Positions 13,876 to 25,027 of a DNA stretch of 64,000 bases are shown here, one piece after another; the first letter of the stretch is position 1, and each line of letters begins with the position of its first letter. The notes under the pieces are model-generated. The model ran no database searches. It had not been told where the DNA came from and saw only the letters and a program-made list of their open reading frames with translations. This DNA is from Echinococcus granulosus (lineage: Eukaryota; Platyhelminthes; Cestoda; Cyclophyllidea; Taeniidae). Made by a program: the position numbers and the translations under genes. The DNA is taken from assembly GCF_000524195.1 (NCBI RefSeq), contig NW_020170507.1:83705-147704 (forward strand), read 5' to 3'.

Positions 13876-14022
13876 CGTTGGTCGCTTGTTTAACACTTGG
13901 TTTTGGTAAAGGGGCCACTTAAGGGCTCCGCCATTGTAAGTTCACCGGGTGGGCTGGCCTCTGGCTTGTATCGGTAGCCCCAAGCCCCACGGCATGTCGA
14001 CAGTCCATATTCTGTCCAAGTC
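13876..14022 (+). mobile_element. TRIM LTR, 3'-truncated
   Basis: A clear copy of the first three quarters of the LTR (CTTGTTTAAC, GGTTTTGGTAA, GGGCCACTTA, GGCTCCGCCATTG, CCGGGTGGGCTGGCCTC, TAGCCCCAAGCCC, CATGTCGAC). The terminal block with CTTCAGAGAAGTC is not visible after about 14022. It is orientated +. Confidence 0.75.
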
Positions 14023-15849
14023 GTTACAAGTATATTGAATATGGCACACCAAAATGCAAATAAGTACGTCAGTTTTGTTATTTTAACTGCATGTATTTTG
14101 CATAAAGCATGGGTAGATAACCCGGTCACTCAAGAACCGAACGAATGTGGCAAGAGAGGAGATGAGCACTTCGATATAGTAAATATAAGAAATGATTTAG
14201 TTCAAAACTTAGTGTTGATGCGAATAAGGAAAGTAATTGTTCTACAGTTCCACTGTTTTTGTCAGGTCAGAAAGTGAAAGGAGTTTCGAATAGGACTGAG
14301 ACATTTACCAGTAAATCAAAGTTCGCGTTCTAAACCAAAGCTACACTGTTAGTAGCTTAAATTTAGTGGCTTAGCTTAAGAACGGATGCTAAATCCATTT
14401 TCAATAGATAATGCTCAATTTTCAACGTTTTGGGGATTAAAATTTAAGTAGTCGCTTTTGAAAACGATTATAAACCGATCCATCTAAGTCCAGTTTTAAC
14501 AAACTTTTAGTATTTCAGCACCGAACGTGGTTTAAAGGGAGGTTTGGGTAATAAATAAGGTGTGCTTGACCACCAATTTGTCATATGAGCAGTGCTACGA
14601 TTCTCCATAAAACAAAAACACATTCGGCTGAAATTCGATATACTTTGACTCATAAATCTACTCCTCTATTATTTTCATCCTGAATGAATAAATGAAAGCG
14701 ATTACTTCTAATAAAATCAGAAATTTTCGGGCCGTCAAAACATATTTCACATAAAAAGGGACTTGCAAAATTCACAGCACCTGTGGAAGAAGGTACTAGT
14801 TATCCACCCCTAATGGGTTTTATGCCCACCACTGAAATATATTAATCATCTTCGCCCGTTACTAAAACACCAAAATGTAGCTAGGCAAGACATAATGCAT
14901 CCTTGAAAGGTATCAGTGATGTTTTGAATTTCTTTAGCACATTGAAGGTACTTATACTTGGCAGACAGTAACACTGATGCTATTAGCATGCGTTCTCTCA
15001 ATGCCGAGAAAATTCAAAGGCATAGGAAGCAACTGAAGACGCATTTAACCCTAGGAATCATGGAACGCTTACTTCCAACTTTCACTCATAGCGAAAGCAG
15101 TCAGTAAGCAAAAGTGCGTGAGTTCTTGAGATGAAGGATGTAGTATATTAATGGTTTGTTAAGCTCACGGGTTTGATAACGGGCTATGCCAGTAGTCGTA
15201 AGCTCTACTGTGCATCGGCAATACATACTGCCACGATATTGTCCTTCTTCTCCAAGAAGTTGCAGGAGGTTATAAAAGGTTTCCGAGTTCATATCTCTCA
15301 ATTTTTATTTTTTGACTGCTTGGTGATTTTGCATTTGAAATGTTAAGAATTCTACCATAAACATAGGCATGTAAAAACCTCAACAAAAGACACTTACTAC
15401 ATTTGTGAGCAGTCTAAAAAGATTTATTTTGGAAGAAATCATCCACGAAAATAACATATACAGGATCTGCAACTCTGCAGACTTCTACTCTTCAGGGTTT
15501 TACAGGCGTAATCATCGGGAAGGCAATATTTAGATACCTTATTCTATTAGTAGTTGAAACCTTATATTTTCTCTTATTTTCACAATCCAATCTTCCGTCT
15601 ATTTTTCAACACTTGGACCTTAAGTCTCCATGGATCGTAGTTTGCAATATCCTGGCAGCATGTAGTCGCATCTCTCTCTCAGACTTCTAGCCCTTCCCTG
15701 AGCCAATACTAGTTCATTCTTATGCTTTGGTATGGTCTCTTATAACCTTATCTTTATCTTAATTCAAAAATAAAAACGTTTCGCCTCTATTTATCTCTGA
15801 GCATCCCAGTGGCACATCAAGAAGGCCACAAGCTGTTGAAGTATGCATG
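14023..15849. other. Intergenic stretch
   Basis: AT-rich sequence between TRIM copies; I see no exon, RNA or repeat I can support. Confidence 0.4.
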
Positions 15850-15993
15850 CGTATTGAGACTTCCCTCTAGACGAGAGAAACCATAATACTCTTACAGAAT
15901 ATGTAGATTTTACAAAAGTAGGGCTTAGGACCTGACCATCCGGCTATTGTGAAATGATGAAGCACCTATGTTCCACTTTACCAAAGCATTACA
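15850..15993 (-). repeat. 3' LTR of TRIM copy (internally deleted)
   Basis: Read on the - strand it begins TGTAATGC, then jumps directly to CTTTGGTAAAGTGG, skipping the TTGTTTAACTCTC block found in other LTRs. The rest follows the family pattern to the GAGACTTCCC block. Confidence 0.7.
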
Positions 15994-15996
15994 TAA

Positions 15997-16010
15997 CCCC
16001 TCTCCTCTTT
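15997..16010 (-). promoter_or_regulatory. Polypurine tract of TRIM copy
   Basis: AAAGAGGAGAGGGG on the - strand, immediately before the 3' LTR. The same tract precedes the LTR at 18119 on the + strand. This is the expected plus-strand priming site. Confidence 0.75.
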
Positions 16011-16692
16011 TGAGTGTAGTCCCCAGCGTTCCCCTTGACCAGCCCCCAACTTCAGCCATCACAACGCAATCGGTGCTGTAAGGAAACACCCACGAGTCGA
16101 TCGTGCCAGTCATCAAGTTTTTATGCAACTGAGGAGGCACTTGACCTCACTGTCATTGTTCCCTCTTGGCAAATCCACTGGATCTGAGTTCCGTCCTCTA
16201 TGGGAGCTAAATTCGTGGACAGAGAAATGTGTTGGTCAACACGTGTATCATGGCTAGTCGTAGGATTACTGATCTAACAGCATAGTCACATAACAAAGGA
16301 CGATAATTTACATCGTTCCTTGAAAGCAGGGCTTCGCTTCCATTCCTCCTTGCTACGCTGTTCTCGCTTCAATGCTGCTTAGCCATATCTCTTTGGGCTC
16401 TGTTCAGGTAGTGGAGAATTGAAGGAGGTATCACGGTTTCACATTATTGATATCCGTATATAGAAATGGTAGACAAGTCCGTAAAACATCTTAACAGATG
16501 GTTAAAGGCTAGTGTCGCATTACTGAAGAACGCTAGATTGACGTAACTGCTAGAGGTAGAGGTCAGTTACAGCCGTTTGGTTAGGGATCATTTTGGCTTC
16601 TCCCATCTGCAGTATTTGCACCTCATTCGCCTCGCTAAGGCTTATCACCCAGCCCTGGCCATTGGGATAGATGTACTTTAATATCGGGTTCA

Positions 16693-16708
16693 CTTTCAGC
16701 TGCCACCA
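16693..16708 (-). promoter_or_regulatory. Primer-binding site of TRIM copy
   Basis: TGGTGGCAGCTGAAAG directly after the 5' LTR, complementary to a tRNA 3' end of the form ...GCTGCCACCA. The element at 19715-20831 has the same site with one difference in the GC part. Confidence 0.7.
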
Positions 16709-16892
16709 AAGTAGCGCCTCTTGACTTCCCTGAAGACAATATACTCAAGCAGAATATGTATTGCCAAAATAGTGGAGGATGTGGTGCTACTGGTTTGATC
16801 CGGCGGCTAGCCCACCCGCATTATGTACACAAACGAAGCACCCAAGTAGCCCCTTTTTCGTAACCAAGATTTATGCAACCAGCGCATTACAC
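16709..16892 (-). repeat. 5' LTR of TRIM copy
   Basis: Starts TGTAATGCGC..., matching the start of the solo LTR at 39408 (TGTAATGCG), and ends ...GAGGCGCTAC before the primer-binding site. Confidence 0.75.
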
Positions 16893-17984
16893 ATACCCAT
16901 ACAGTGCGTCATGTAGACATTCCTATACTTTAATTTTAGCAGGAAATTCCTTCATGCACAAAATTGTCCATTTTTTAAATGACTAATATCTTACAATTAA
17001 GTCAATAATGAATTCATGCTGAATAGGCACACTTTTTGACCTCTGCGGAGGAAAACATTCATACCTGTCAACTATCTGTTTCCAAATCCGGTTTCTTCTA
17101 TCTACCAATCATCCAAAAATCTATGAATTTGCAAAATTAAAAGAGACTAGGTTTTTTAAACCTCCTGATTTATTTCAGAGGTATCAGACAAAATTATTAT
17201 TTTTAGGATTTTTCGTTCGCATTTTAGCAACAAATTCTCCAAGGAATTGGTAAAAATAAAACCCGAAATTCGCCTTTTCTGGCTTAATCGCACACTCATA
17301 ACCCACTGACTCTTCACATTTTCCAAGTGCTGATCTAACCTTTGCAGGAATGGGCGCACTTTTGAGCCAGCATACTTTGACCGAAATGAATCCTTTCCAG
17401 GCTTGTTCGCGCTTGGCATTGACTGTCGGCTATCGACATCAAGAAAATGTCAGCAAGAGAAGCGAATGCAAAGAAACATCGAAAGTGATTTTTTACAGTC
17501 TGCTAAGTTAAATCAAAGCCTGTTCATAGTATTTTTTGCTCCGTCTGGGTAATATGGTAGTCTTACGTTATATGGAATGTCCACAGGGTTGCCTTGATTA
17601 AGTTCGGGAATCGCATTTACCCAATCACAGGTTGTTATTGGTGATTACGTCGCTAAACAGTTACACTAGGGCCTGACTGCTTGGGATTTTAATTGATATT
17701 GCTAGCCAAGAGCCATACCTGTGGAAAAAGGTCCGCAGGCTATCGATAACCAACTACTGTGCTGGTGGCTTTTAAATATTGGTGGTACTTAACTACACAT
17801 AATGAGGCATAGGACTATTTATAGGATTTGTCTCCCATGTATTTTGAGTAGTTTCAAAACCACATACTTTGCTGTTTAATGTCTGATGTTCCACTGCTGT
17901 ACGTCTACCAGCTTCATTCAAATTCTTCAAAATTACGGGGAAGCGTGACGGTCTGCACATTTACCCATCCCTCAACACAGGTCT
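16893..17984. other. Intergenic stretch
   Basis: AT-rich sequence; I see no supported feature between the two TRIM copies. Confidence 0.4.
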
Positions 17985-18293
17985 TATATGAGACGGAAGT
18001 CTAGATCCGGTAAAATCTCCATGAGGGATCATGACGTTGTGATCAAGTAACTCCCCAGTTGCAGAGAATTTTGATGACTAGCCTGGTTGGCTCGGACTCA
18101 AAAGAGGAGAGGGGATATGTAATGTGTTAGCTGCTTGTTTAACTCTCGATTTTGGTAGAGGTCATATCTAGGTGCTCCGCCGTTGCACCTTCACCGGATG
18201 GGCTGGCCTATGGGTTATGTCAGCAGTTCCAGCTCTACTATGCGTCGAGTATTATGGATTTTTTCGTCTTCAAAGAAGCCTGGGTGCACTACA
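17985..18293 (+). mobile_element. TRIM 5'-truncated copy (internal end + 3' LTR)
   Basis: Orientated +. The internal part (GGTAAAATC, GAGGGATCATGACGTTG, ACTCCCCAGTTGC, TTGATGACTAGC) matches the reverse complement of 16.06-16.2 kb and the + copy at 32.76-32.87 kb. A polypurine tract CTCAAAAGAGGAGAGGGG lies at 18097-18114 and the LTR follows from TGTAATG at 18119 to about 18293. It has no 5' LTR. Confidence 0.8.
18119..18293 (+). repeat. 3' LTR of truncated TRIM
   Basis: TGTAATGTGTTAG, TTGTTTAACTCTCG, the GCTCCGCCGTTGCACC block, GGATGGGCTGGCC, TTTTTTCGTCTTCAAAGAAG and final ACTACA. This copy served as one reference for the LTR pattern. Confidence 0.8.
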
Positions 18294-18627
18294 TATACAT
18301 TTGCATATGCTCTCAGCCTACCTCGGTCACAGATCCGATCTATCATCTACAGCTCAATTCTGGGCAATACTGAAAAAGGCCACAATAATGCTAATATTGG
18401 CCATTATTTGCACCTGCCAAACTCTGATTCTTGGTGCTCTGAAATGTTTAAAGTTCGAAATTTTTTTATGAGTTTAGCTTTATGGTTACAGTTTACCACA
18501 GAACCAGCTTGGATACCGCGATGTCAAATGGGATGGTCAATTAAAACACTGACATACCTTAGCACCCAATCTGATCTATCTGGTTTAGAGGCCAAATAAG
18601 GATTGCCTAGGAAGCCTGCGATTTTGT
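18294..18627. other. Intergenic stretch
   Basis: Non-coding flank of the TRIM copy. The 138-residue open frame at 18183-18599 runs through the LTR and has no recognisable protein pattern. Confidence 0.4.
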
Positions 18628-19206
18628 TTACGCAGACTGAAGGAGTGACCCCACACAGAGATGCGCGTATATGAGTGTGAGGTTGATTCGCCCAAAGAGG
18701 GGGTCATGTGTGGTCTTTAATGTCGGTACTTCATTCACAGTCTCTGGGTCTGTGCGTGTGCTTGTATCTGGGTTTTTGTGTCTCTCTCCCCCGATGGGGT
18801 GGTGGGTAATGGCAACGTGATTCACTGCAGAACGAGAGCTCCAGCTGAAGGTACAGACAAAATAAAGATGATTAAAAGGAAGAAAAAGGTTTAGGGGATT
18901 CCCTTCTTCAGTCTCTTTTTGTGTTACTCTTCGGTGAAAATATCTTGGTGATCGTAGGTAGCTATGGGGATGACTGCTCTTGTGCTGATAAATAGAAGGC
19001 GGGGGACTTAAGATGACCCGAGAGTGCACCGCTTCCCTTAAGGATGATAGAAATTTTTTGGGGATTAGAAAAACTAGGAGTTTTTTTCGGGTATCTATAC
19101 TTTTGGAAACGTATAAAAACCAGTCAATTAAACTGCTGAATAATTGACATCGAAAAAATATTGGTGTCATCGCTATATGACAACGCTTAATGGTGATAGC
19201 TTTCAT
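18628..19206 (-). CDS. Unassigned 192-codon open frame
   Basis: One uninterrupted ATG-to-stop frame of 192 codons, longer than any other unassigned frame in this window. The product would be basic, with a hydrophobic N-terminal third and an S/P/H-rich middle. I see no domain, clear signal peptide or splice-linked neighbour. It may be chance; it is listed because of its length only. Confidence 0.15.
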   Translation of the reverse strand: MKAITIKRCHIAMTPIFFRCQLFSSLIDWFLYVSKSIDTRKKLLVFLIPKKFLSSLREAVHSRVILSPPPSIYQHKSSHPHSYLRSPRYFHRRVTQKETEEGNPLNLFLPFNHLYFVCTFSWSSRSAVNHVAITHHPIGGERHKNPDTSTRTDPETVNEVPTLKTTHDPLFGRINLTLIYAHLCVGSLLQSA

Positions 19207-19714
19207 TCCACAAGACCAGTTGAAGACGCCTATTCAGTGGAAAATTTTATTATGAATTTGGCTACATCGAGAATAGAATTGAGGCCTTTATTGTTCTCAC
19301 ATTGGCTGAAGGTATCTGCTTAATTTGCAGAATGCGTTATTATTGCCTATAGAGGTAACGAGTTGGATTTGTACTAGAAATACGAATTAGGAAATTTATT
19401 TGGTCAGAGGTTTCGAGGACTAAATCCATCCTTGAATTTCAGTGGTTCATTAATTAGAGTTTAACTCTTAAAAACGATACATAGTACGTGGCATATTATG
19501 CTAAATAATCTTGGAAATCGCAATCGCTGTTTACGCGGAGCCGGCCTAAACACGAACAGATGGATTCGTAGACGATAACTAATTCCTTGGTTAAATCCAA
19601 CCCAAATTGTCAATAAAAAGATCATCTTTGATACTTTTTTTGAAATTTATGGTGTTCCTAAATTAACGCGAATACTCTCATTAATCTAGAAGGAGAGAAC
19701 AGGAAAATAGATTA
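19207..19714. other. Intergenic stretch
   Basis: AT-rich; nothing supported. Confidence 0.4.
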
Positions 19715-19912
19715 TAGTGCCCCAAGATTTCCCTGTAGACCAAAGGAGCCACACTAATAGGGTAGAGTAGATTTGTATTCGATGTACAGTAGGGCTTAAG
19801 CCTACTGGCATGCCTCGGAGGCCAGCCTACCCGGCGACGATGCAGTGACTGACCACCTAAGTGGCCCCTTCAAGAAAACTGAGAGTTGAATAAACAATTA
19901 ACGAATTCCGTA
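19715..19912 (-). repeat. 3' LTR of complete TRIM
   Basis: On the + strand it reads AGTGCCCCAAGATTTCCCTG... through GTACAGTAGGGCTTAAG, GGAGGCCAGCCTACCCGG and CACCTAAGTGGCCCC, to GAGAGTTGAATAAACAATT. These blocks occur in the same order as in the 5' LTR of the same element. Confidence 0.8.
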
Positions 19913-19916
19913 GAGG

Positions 19917-19929
19917 CTCTCCTCCTTCT
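19917..19929 (-). promoter_or_regulatory. Polypurine tract of complete TRIM
   Basis: AGAAGGAGGAGAG on the - strand, just before the 3' LTR. Confidence 0.65.
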
Positions 19930-20613
19930 AGAGTCGTTTTAGTGCTTTCATTGGTCTACTTCCCCCATTAGCCATCACAACTTAATCGGCGTTGTAAGGA
20001 AACACCCACGAGCCATCCATGCCAGTCACTGAATTTCCTCACAACCGAGGACGTCTGACCACAATGTCACTGATCCCTCATAGAAATTCAACTGGATCTA
20101 GAGCTTCGTCCTGCACGGCAACTAAAAACAGGGAAAAGGAGTGTAATGACCAACACTTATGTTCGTAGCCAGTCGCTGGAACACTGGTCTAAAGGCAAAG
20201 TCATGTAAAAAAGGACTGAATGTAACATCCTTTCGTAGAGATAGGGTTTGGCTTTCATTCCTCCTTGCCACGTTGTTCTCACTTCAGAGTTACCCTATCA
20301 TATCCATCAGGGTATCGAGCTAAAAGAGAAGTGGAGGTGTTGCGTTCCCACGTATTTTTTATCTTCATTCAGGAGGGTAAACAACTCCGTAATGGAACTT
20401 TTCAGATGGTTAACGGCTGGTGTCGCTTCCGCTGTTAATAGCATTCCTGCAGAACACGAGATTGGTGTAATTGCTGGAAGTAGACATCATTTTTAGCCAC
20501 CCTATTAAGGTTGGTCACCGATTCTCCCATCCGCAGCATGTGCACTTCTTTCGCCCTTCCAAGTTCGTCAGCTAATAGTAGAAATCAGGATAGATGTACC
20601 TTAAGACGGGGTT

Positions 20614-20630
20614 TGCTTTCCGCTGCCACC
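20614..20630 (-). promoter_or_regulatory. Primer-binding site of complete TRIM
   Basis: TGGTGGCAGCGGAAAGC directly after the 5' LTR. The first ten bases are identical in the 16-kb copy. Confidence 0.75.
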
Positions 20631-20631
20631 A

Positions 20632-20831
20632 CAACAGCGCCTCGTGACTTTCCTGATGACGGCGGAAATAATAATACTAGGACAGAATATATATTGTCGA
20701 CGTAGAGAAGAGCTTGGAGCTACTGACATGGCCCAAAGACTAGGTCGCCAGGACGAGGTATAATGGTGGAGCCCCTAAGTCCTCCATTGCCAAAACCGAG
20801 AGTTTAAGCAAACAACCAATATATTACAGCA
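20632..20831 (-). repeat. 5' LTR of complete TRIM
   Basis: About 200 bp, read on - from TGCTGTAATATATTGG through CTCTCGGTTTTGGCAATGG to ...CACGAGGCGCTGTT. It matches the solo LTRs at 23574 and 28268 closely in block order. Confidence 0.8.
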
Positions 20832-21920
20832 TCATAAAATGTTATGGTAATTAACATAAAGGGCAAACTTTCATCGTGTTAGGGGTTTCCTTGGGAATGC
20901 TTGCAATGCGTCTCATATCCGACTTAACACAATTTCTTACATCAATGAGATGTAAGTATCAACGCTAAAATATGTCTTTGCAAAGAAACAACCAATTTCA
21001 GTAGAATTATTCATAACAATTTGTATTGCTTGTTCGAATGTACCTTTTAGACTAGAGAGGAGCAGTAGATACAAACCTTGTGATAAACAGGGCACCATTG
21101 GCCTCCGGAGTGGAAATGCACCCTCAACACACTTAGACCGTGATGCTTGTAGCCCTTTATCTATCGTTGTTTATAGAAGCGTGTCTTCAGCCAACTCGGC
21201 TGCTCGTCGAATGGGTTTGAAGGCTGAGGTGGAAGATGGAAACACCGAGCCTACAACAATACCTCATTAATTTACTTAGATAAAAGTCTTTGAAATTACT
21301 TTTTTTCCTAATTGAGCCAAATGCCTTTGTGCTAAAAAATGTGGGGCTATGATGATGATTAACCCATCTGTCTGGACACAAAATAATGTGTTGCAGTTTT
21401 TGGGTACTTTTAATAGGTTTAAAAACCATTTACATTTCTGAAGGAAAATGAATGCCGAATGACTGACGAAGCATCATGAAGATTGTCTGTTTTCAATGCT
21501 CTCTAGTTTACACTTGGAATACAATAATAAAGTGTTTTTAGCTTTAGCAAAGGCCACATTTTCAGTTGATAGCTGTGATACCACAGCGGGAGCTTAATGA
21601 ACCTAAAAAACCGTGTCAAATTCCTCGGAAGGTCTTATTCTGACAGGGACTACGATGTATTACAAAAAAGAGTTGTTACTGATTGCTATAGACTGTTGCC
21701 TTGCTGAAATTCCCTAGGACCTCAGTTCGAGTGAACTGCACTTCAACTTCGGTTGCTACTTATGGGAAATGTATCATTTGGGCTAGAAAACATAACACTT
21801 TAAATCAACTGGAGGGTGATTCATGAACCAGAGGTGCATTAGCTGAACATCTTAGAGTAAATTCTTTCAAATCCTTTAATTATATAGATGGCATAGCCTG
21901 CCCTTTGGATTAAAAACGAC
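20832..21920. other. Intergenic stretch
   Basis: AT-rich; nothing supported. Confidence 0.4.
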
Positions 21921-22127
21921 TGTTCTAGGACTACCTTCCCGAGGCTACGCCTGAAGACAAAAAGGAGACATAAAACTTGGGCATAATATGTGTTACCGAC
22001 GTGCATTAGGCCTTGGGACTACTGACAAGGCTTAAAGTCAGTCCTTTAGGTGTAGGAACAATGGCAGGGCACCCAAGTGACCTATTGCCAAAACTGAGAG
22101 TTAAACAAGTGGTTGAAGCATTACAGT
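21921..22127 (-). mobile_element. TRIM solo LTR
   Basis: Orientated -. It shows GCCTGAAGAC, GGGCATAATATG, GACGTGCATTAGG, GGGACTACTGAC, CCAAGTGACC, CCAAAACTGAGAGTTAAACA and a terminal GCATTACAGTA. No internal region adjoins it. Confidence 0.75.
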
Positions 22128-23573
22128 ACTTTAGACATTTATTTGAAAGGCTGGAACAATTCCATATTTTAAACACAGATTAGACACTTACGTGGAAATG
22201 TTTAATAATACCTGAGTTTACTGCAATGGACCTGTTTCCATATACAAATACACAGATTGAGCCAGCAAGAATTTAAAACTTTAGATGGAATACCCTGCAA
22301 ACGATGAATTTGATGTCGTAATGAACTAAAACCTATGCAATTTTAAAGGCCCCATGCCAATGGTAATGAAAACTACCAGCAAATAGGGTTCAGTAGAAAA
22401 GGAAACGGCTGGTTTCAATCTCGGGGGTAGGCATTAGTAATGTCCCGGGGGAGGGGCATCTTCCCAGACTATTGATGATAGTGATGGCAGGCACCCGGCT
22501 GAAGTTACGGCACAGTAAACGTCTGAGCATAATGGGTAGGGAAGCAGTTGTCGGAGGGTGTACGGGAGCCAGACCACTTCAACAGATGGTTTTAACAGTT
22601 GGTGTTTTTTTGCCTCACCTATAAATGCTTGCGTCATGTGTGTATCTGTGGTGTGGATGGAAACATCCTGTTGATGTAACCTTCTCCACACGCTTGTTAG
22701 GGAAAAGACTGATGGGAAAAGACTGTTCCCTAGGTGTGCAGTGTCTACCTTTCTACCCCAAACAAACCTCTTATTCCGCTTGTGTAATAGCTAAAGGGTG
22801 AGATCAAATCCCTCCTGAACTAGTTAACTGGCGTACCTCATAACTAATGAATAGGTGTATCTAAAAAGTTGGAACTTGGACATATCAAAAATAAACCTTG
22901 CTACTTTTCCTTTTTGGTGAACTTTCTTCCTTGGACGCATAATTCAAAACATGATTACTTCTGCATGAACAATTCAATAGATAATTTACCACGTAAAAAA
23001 CTTGAGAATTAGTCCTTTAATCAGTGTTTATGGTTATGATCGTGTAATTAAAGCTTTTAACAAACCCTTATTTCTGTAAGGAAGCTATCAAGTTCCAGAT
23101 TATAGCCGCTTTCCTAAAATTAACTCCAAGTCCATACTTGTGATACAGTGAATGCATGTGCCCGCAGTTGACCTATTACAGCATTCAATGATTTCCCGAT
23201 CAAGATGGGGATGATCCGTTTGCCACTTTGGAGAAAAGCGGCATCAAATGTGGAGATCTCTCAACAAAAGTAATTTGCAGTCAAGTGCAATCATATTGTC
23301 ACAAGTGGTCGCTTTAAATGTATTTTAAGAGTTGTGAGTCAGGAATCTTAAGGATTTTATAAATCAGCAGATTATCAGACGAATTCCTTTATAATAAATT
23401 TAGAATAATCTACCAAATTCATTAATCATTCTTTGACTGAATTTTGCTTTGATTTTGTGATAATTTTAAGGCCTTGTGCGTGAAACCTTCGCGTGGGAAA
23501 ATTTGCGCGAGCTTTTGATCCAAAGGCATTGGAGCTAATTCAATTGAACCATTCGAATTGTCGAATCAGTTGA
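22128..23573. other. Intergenic stretch
   Basis: No supported feature. A short segment at about 22.57-22.61 kb (CAGATGGTTTTAACAGTTGG) weakly recalls TRIM internal sequence but is too short to call. Confidence 0.35.
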
Positions 23574-23772
23574 ATGACTACAGAGCCCCGAAACTTTCGC
23601 GAAGACGAAGATAGATTATATTAGGGCAACATATACATTGTCAACGTACGGTAGGATTTGGGGCTACTGGCATTGTCCAAAGGGCAGACCACCCGGCGCG
23701 AGTACAGTGACGGAGTCCCTAAGCGGCCCATTACCAAAACTGAGAGTTAGATAAAACAAATAGCTAACTGCA
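23574..23772 (-). mobile_element. TRIM solo LTR
   Basis: Orientated -. It shows TGACTACAGAGCCCCG, GCGAAGACGAAG, ACATATACATTGTCAACGTA, GGGGCTACTGGCATTG, CCACCCGGCG, CCCTAAGCGGCCCATTACC and AAAACTGAGAGTTAGA. This is one of the best-preserved solo copies. Confidence 0.82.
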
Positions 23773-25027
23773 ATGATAATGCGTGTATGACCGTATAAGC
23801 AAGGACGATTACTCATTTAATGGGAAACAACTGCTTTTGCAATGCTAATCACATTTTTTCGATTCTTCTGGAGTTTACCACCAAGAAGTTTTGTCCGCTG
23901 GCCCACCCCACAGCAAGAGTTGTAAATAAATACAATTGAGATTGATTTCGACTGAAGAGAAGATGTGATGTGCTTACAGTTAAGGTAAACCATTATCATT
24001 GTTTATTTATTTTTTGTGTAATTCATTAATGCTTTGAACTTGTTTATACCCTAATTTTCATCTAATTGGATTCCCTGCTATTATCCTTGTTTTGTTGATC
24101 ACTGTTAGTCTCAAATTTGATTGTATTTCTGTAAAATTAAGTTAACCACTAATTAAGAAGGATTATTGCAATAATGGCTCCAAAACTGTTTGTGTGTGAT
24201 TCCACAGAAAAAGTAGGGCATTTTCTGCGAAAGAATGCGAATTTAGTGTAAAATATTTATCTGTTGTATACCATTAATTATTTTCCTCCACTTTTCAGTC
24301 CATCTGACAGTAATCACGATCTGAAAGTGTTAATCTACCACACGATAGATGCTTAAGACATCGAAATCAGAGGCCACGCTCACAGTTCTTCTAAATGGGG
24401 CAGAGTTTTCCTGTATTTATGGAAAATTCTTCCATACTTTGGCAGATCCCGAGAAATGGAGGGAATTCATCTAAAAGCGTGATACAAGTTTACTTGTGGC
24501 ACTGGAAATGTGATAGCCGCCTTTCTACGCTTGACTCTAGGTTTCAGCTTAGGGGATAATTGGCAACCTTATAGAGAGCACTATTTGTAAAGCGATTTTA
24601 GTAAGTATTTAGCTGTAAGCTACCACTTTTATGAAGTACATGGGTGTCCTAATGGGAAATCTTTTGTTCACTTTTAAAAAACACTGAAACTTTAGGCAAA
24701 AAAATAATTATAAGTTACTTATAGTTGTTGAAATCTACTAAAGAGCATCAATGAGTCGATATATTTTGTCACGAAGTATGAAACCTTGACCTCTTAAACC
24801 ATAAATGGGGTATTTTCCGACTTACACCTCATGTAAGCATGTCCCCACTTCTCCGTATTTAAAAGCTTCAGAGTTATTTGTGTAAAATCACTCATAATTA
24901 AACAAAACTTGTGCGTTTTGTACATAATTTTATTATCAAAACGAGAACAGTGAACATCAGGGAGACATTTTGGTCGGCAAGGTTTCGATTATAGAATGAA
25001 TATAGGGTAAGTTATGCAAAAGGCCAA
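23773..25027. other. Intergenic stretch
   Basis: AT-rich; nothing supported. Confidence 0.4.

Larger units (their letters stand above)
15850..16892 (-). mobile_element. TRIM retrotransposon, near-complete copy
   Basis: Orientated -, about 1.04 kb. The 5' LTR spans about 16892 to 16709 and starts TGTAATGCGCTGGTTG. It is followed by a primer-binding-site-like TGGTGGCAGCTGAAAG at 16708-16693. The internal region (about 16692-16016) has no evident ORF. A polypurine tract AAAGAGGAGAGGGG lies at 16010-15997, and a second, internally deleted LTR runs from about 15993 to 15850. Both LTRs share TAATACTC, CAGAATATG and GAGACTTCCCT blocks in the same order and orientation. The internal part aligns by eye with the element at 19715-20831, for example at AAGGAAACACCCACGAG and ATTCCTCCTTGC. 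No gag or pol is present, so it would depend on other elements for movement. Confidence 0.85.
19715..20831 (-). mobile_element. TRIM retrotransposon, best complete copy
   Basis: Orientated -, about 1.12 kb, the most complete copy in the window. The 5' LTR runs from 20831 (TGCTGTAATATATTGG) to about 20632, followed by the primer-binding site TGGTGGCAGCGGAAAGC (about 20630-20614). An internal region of about 0.7 kb follows, then a purine tract AGAAGGAGGAGAG at 19929-19917, then the 3' LTR from about 19912 to 19715. Frames across the internal region are short and do not encode reverse transcriptase, protease or integrase. This is the structure of a TRIM, a non-autonomous LTR element. TRIMs are known from plants and from taeniid tapeworms (Ta-TRIM); whether this family belongs to those needs a sequence comparison. 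Confidence 0.87.

Noticed and set aside
22434..22691. Possible TRIM internal fragment and 85-codon - frame
   Set aside because: Only one block of about 20 bases resembles the TRIM internal region; the rest does not align and the frame has no pattern.
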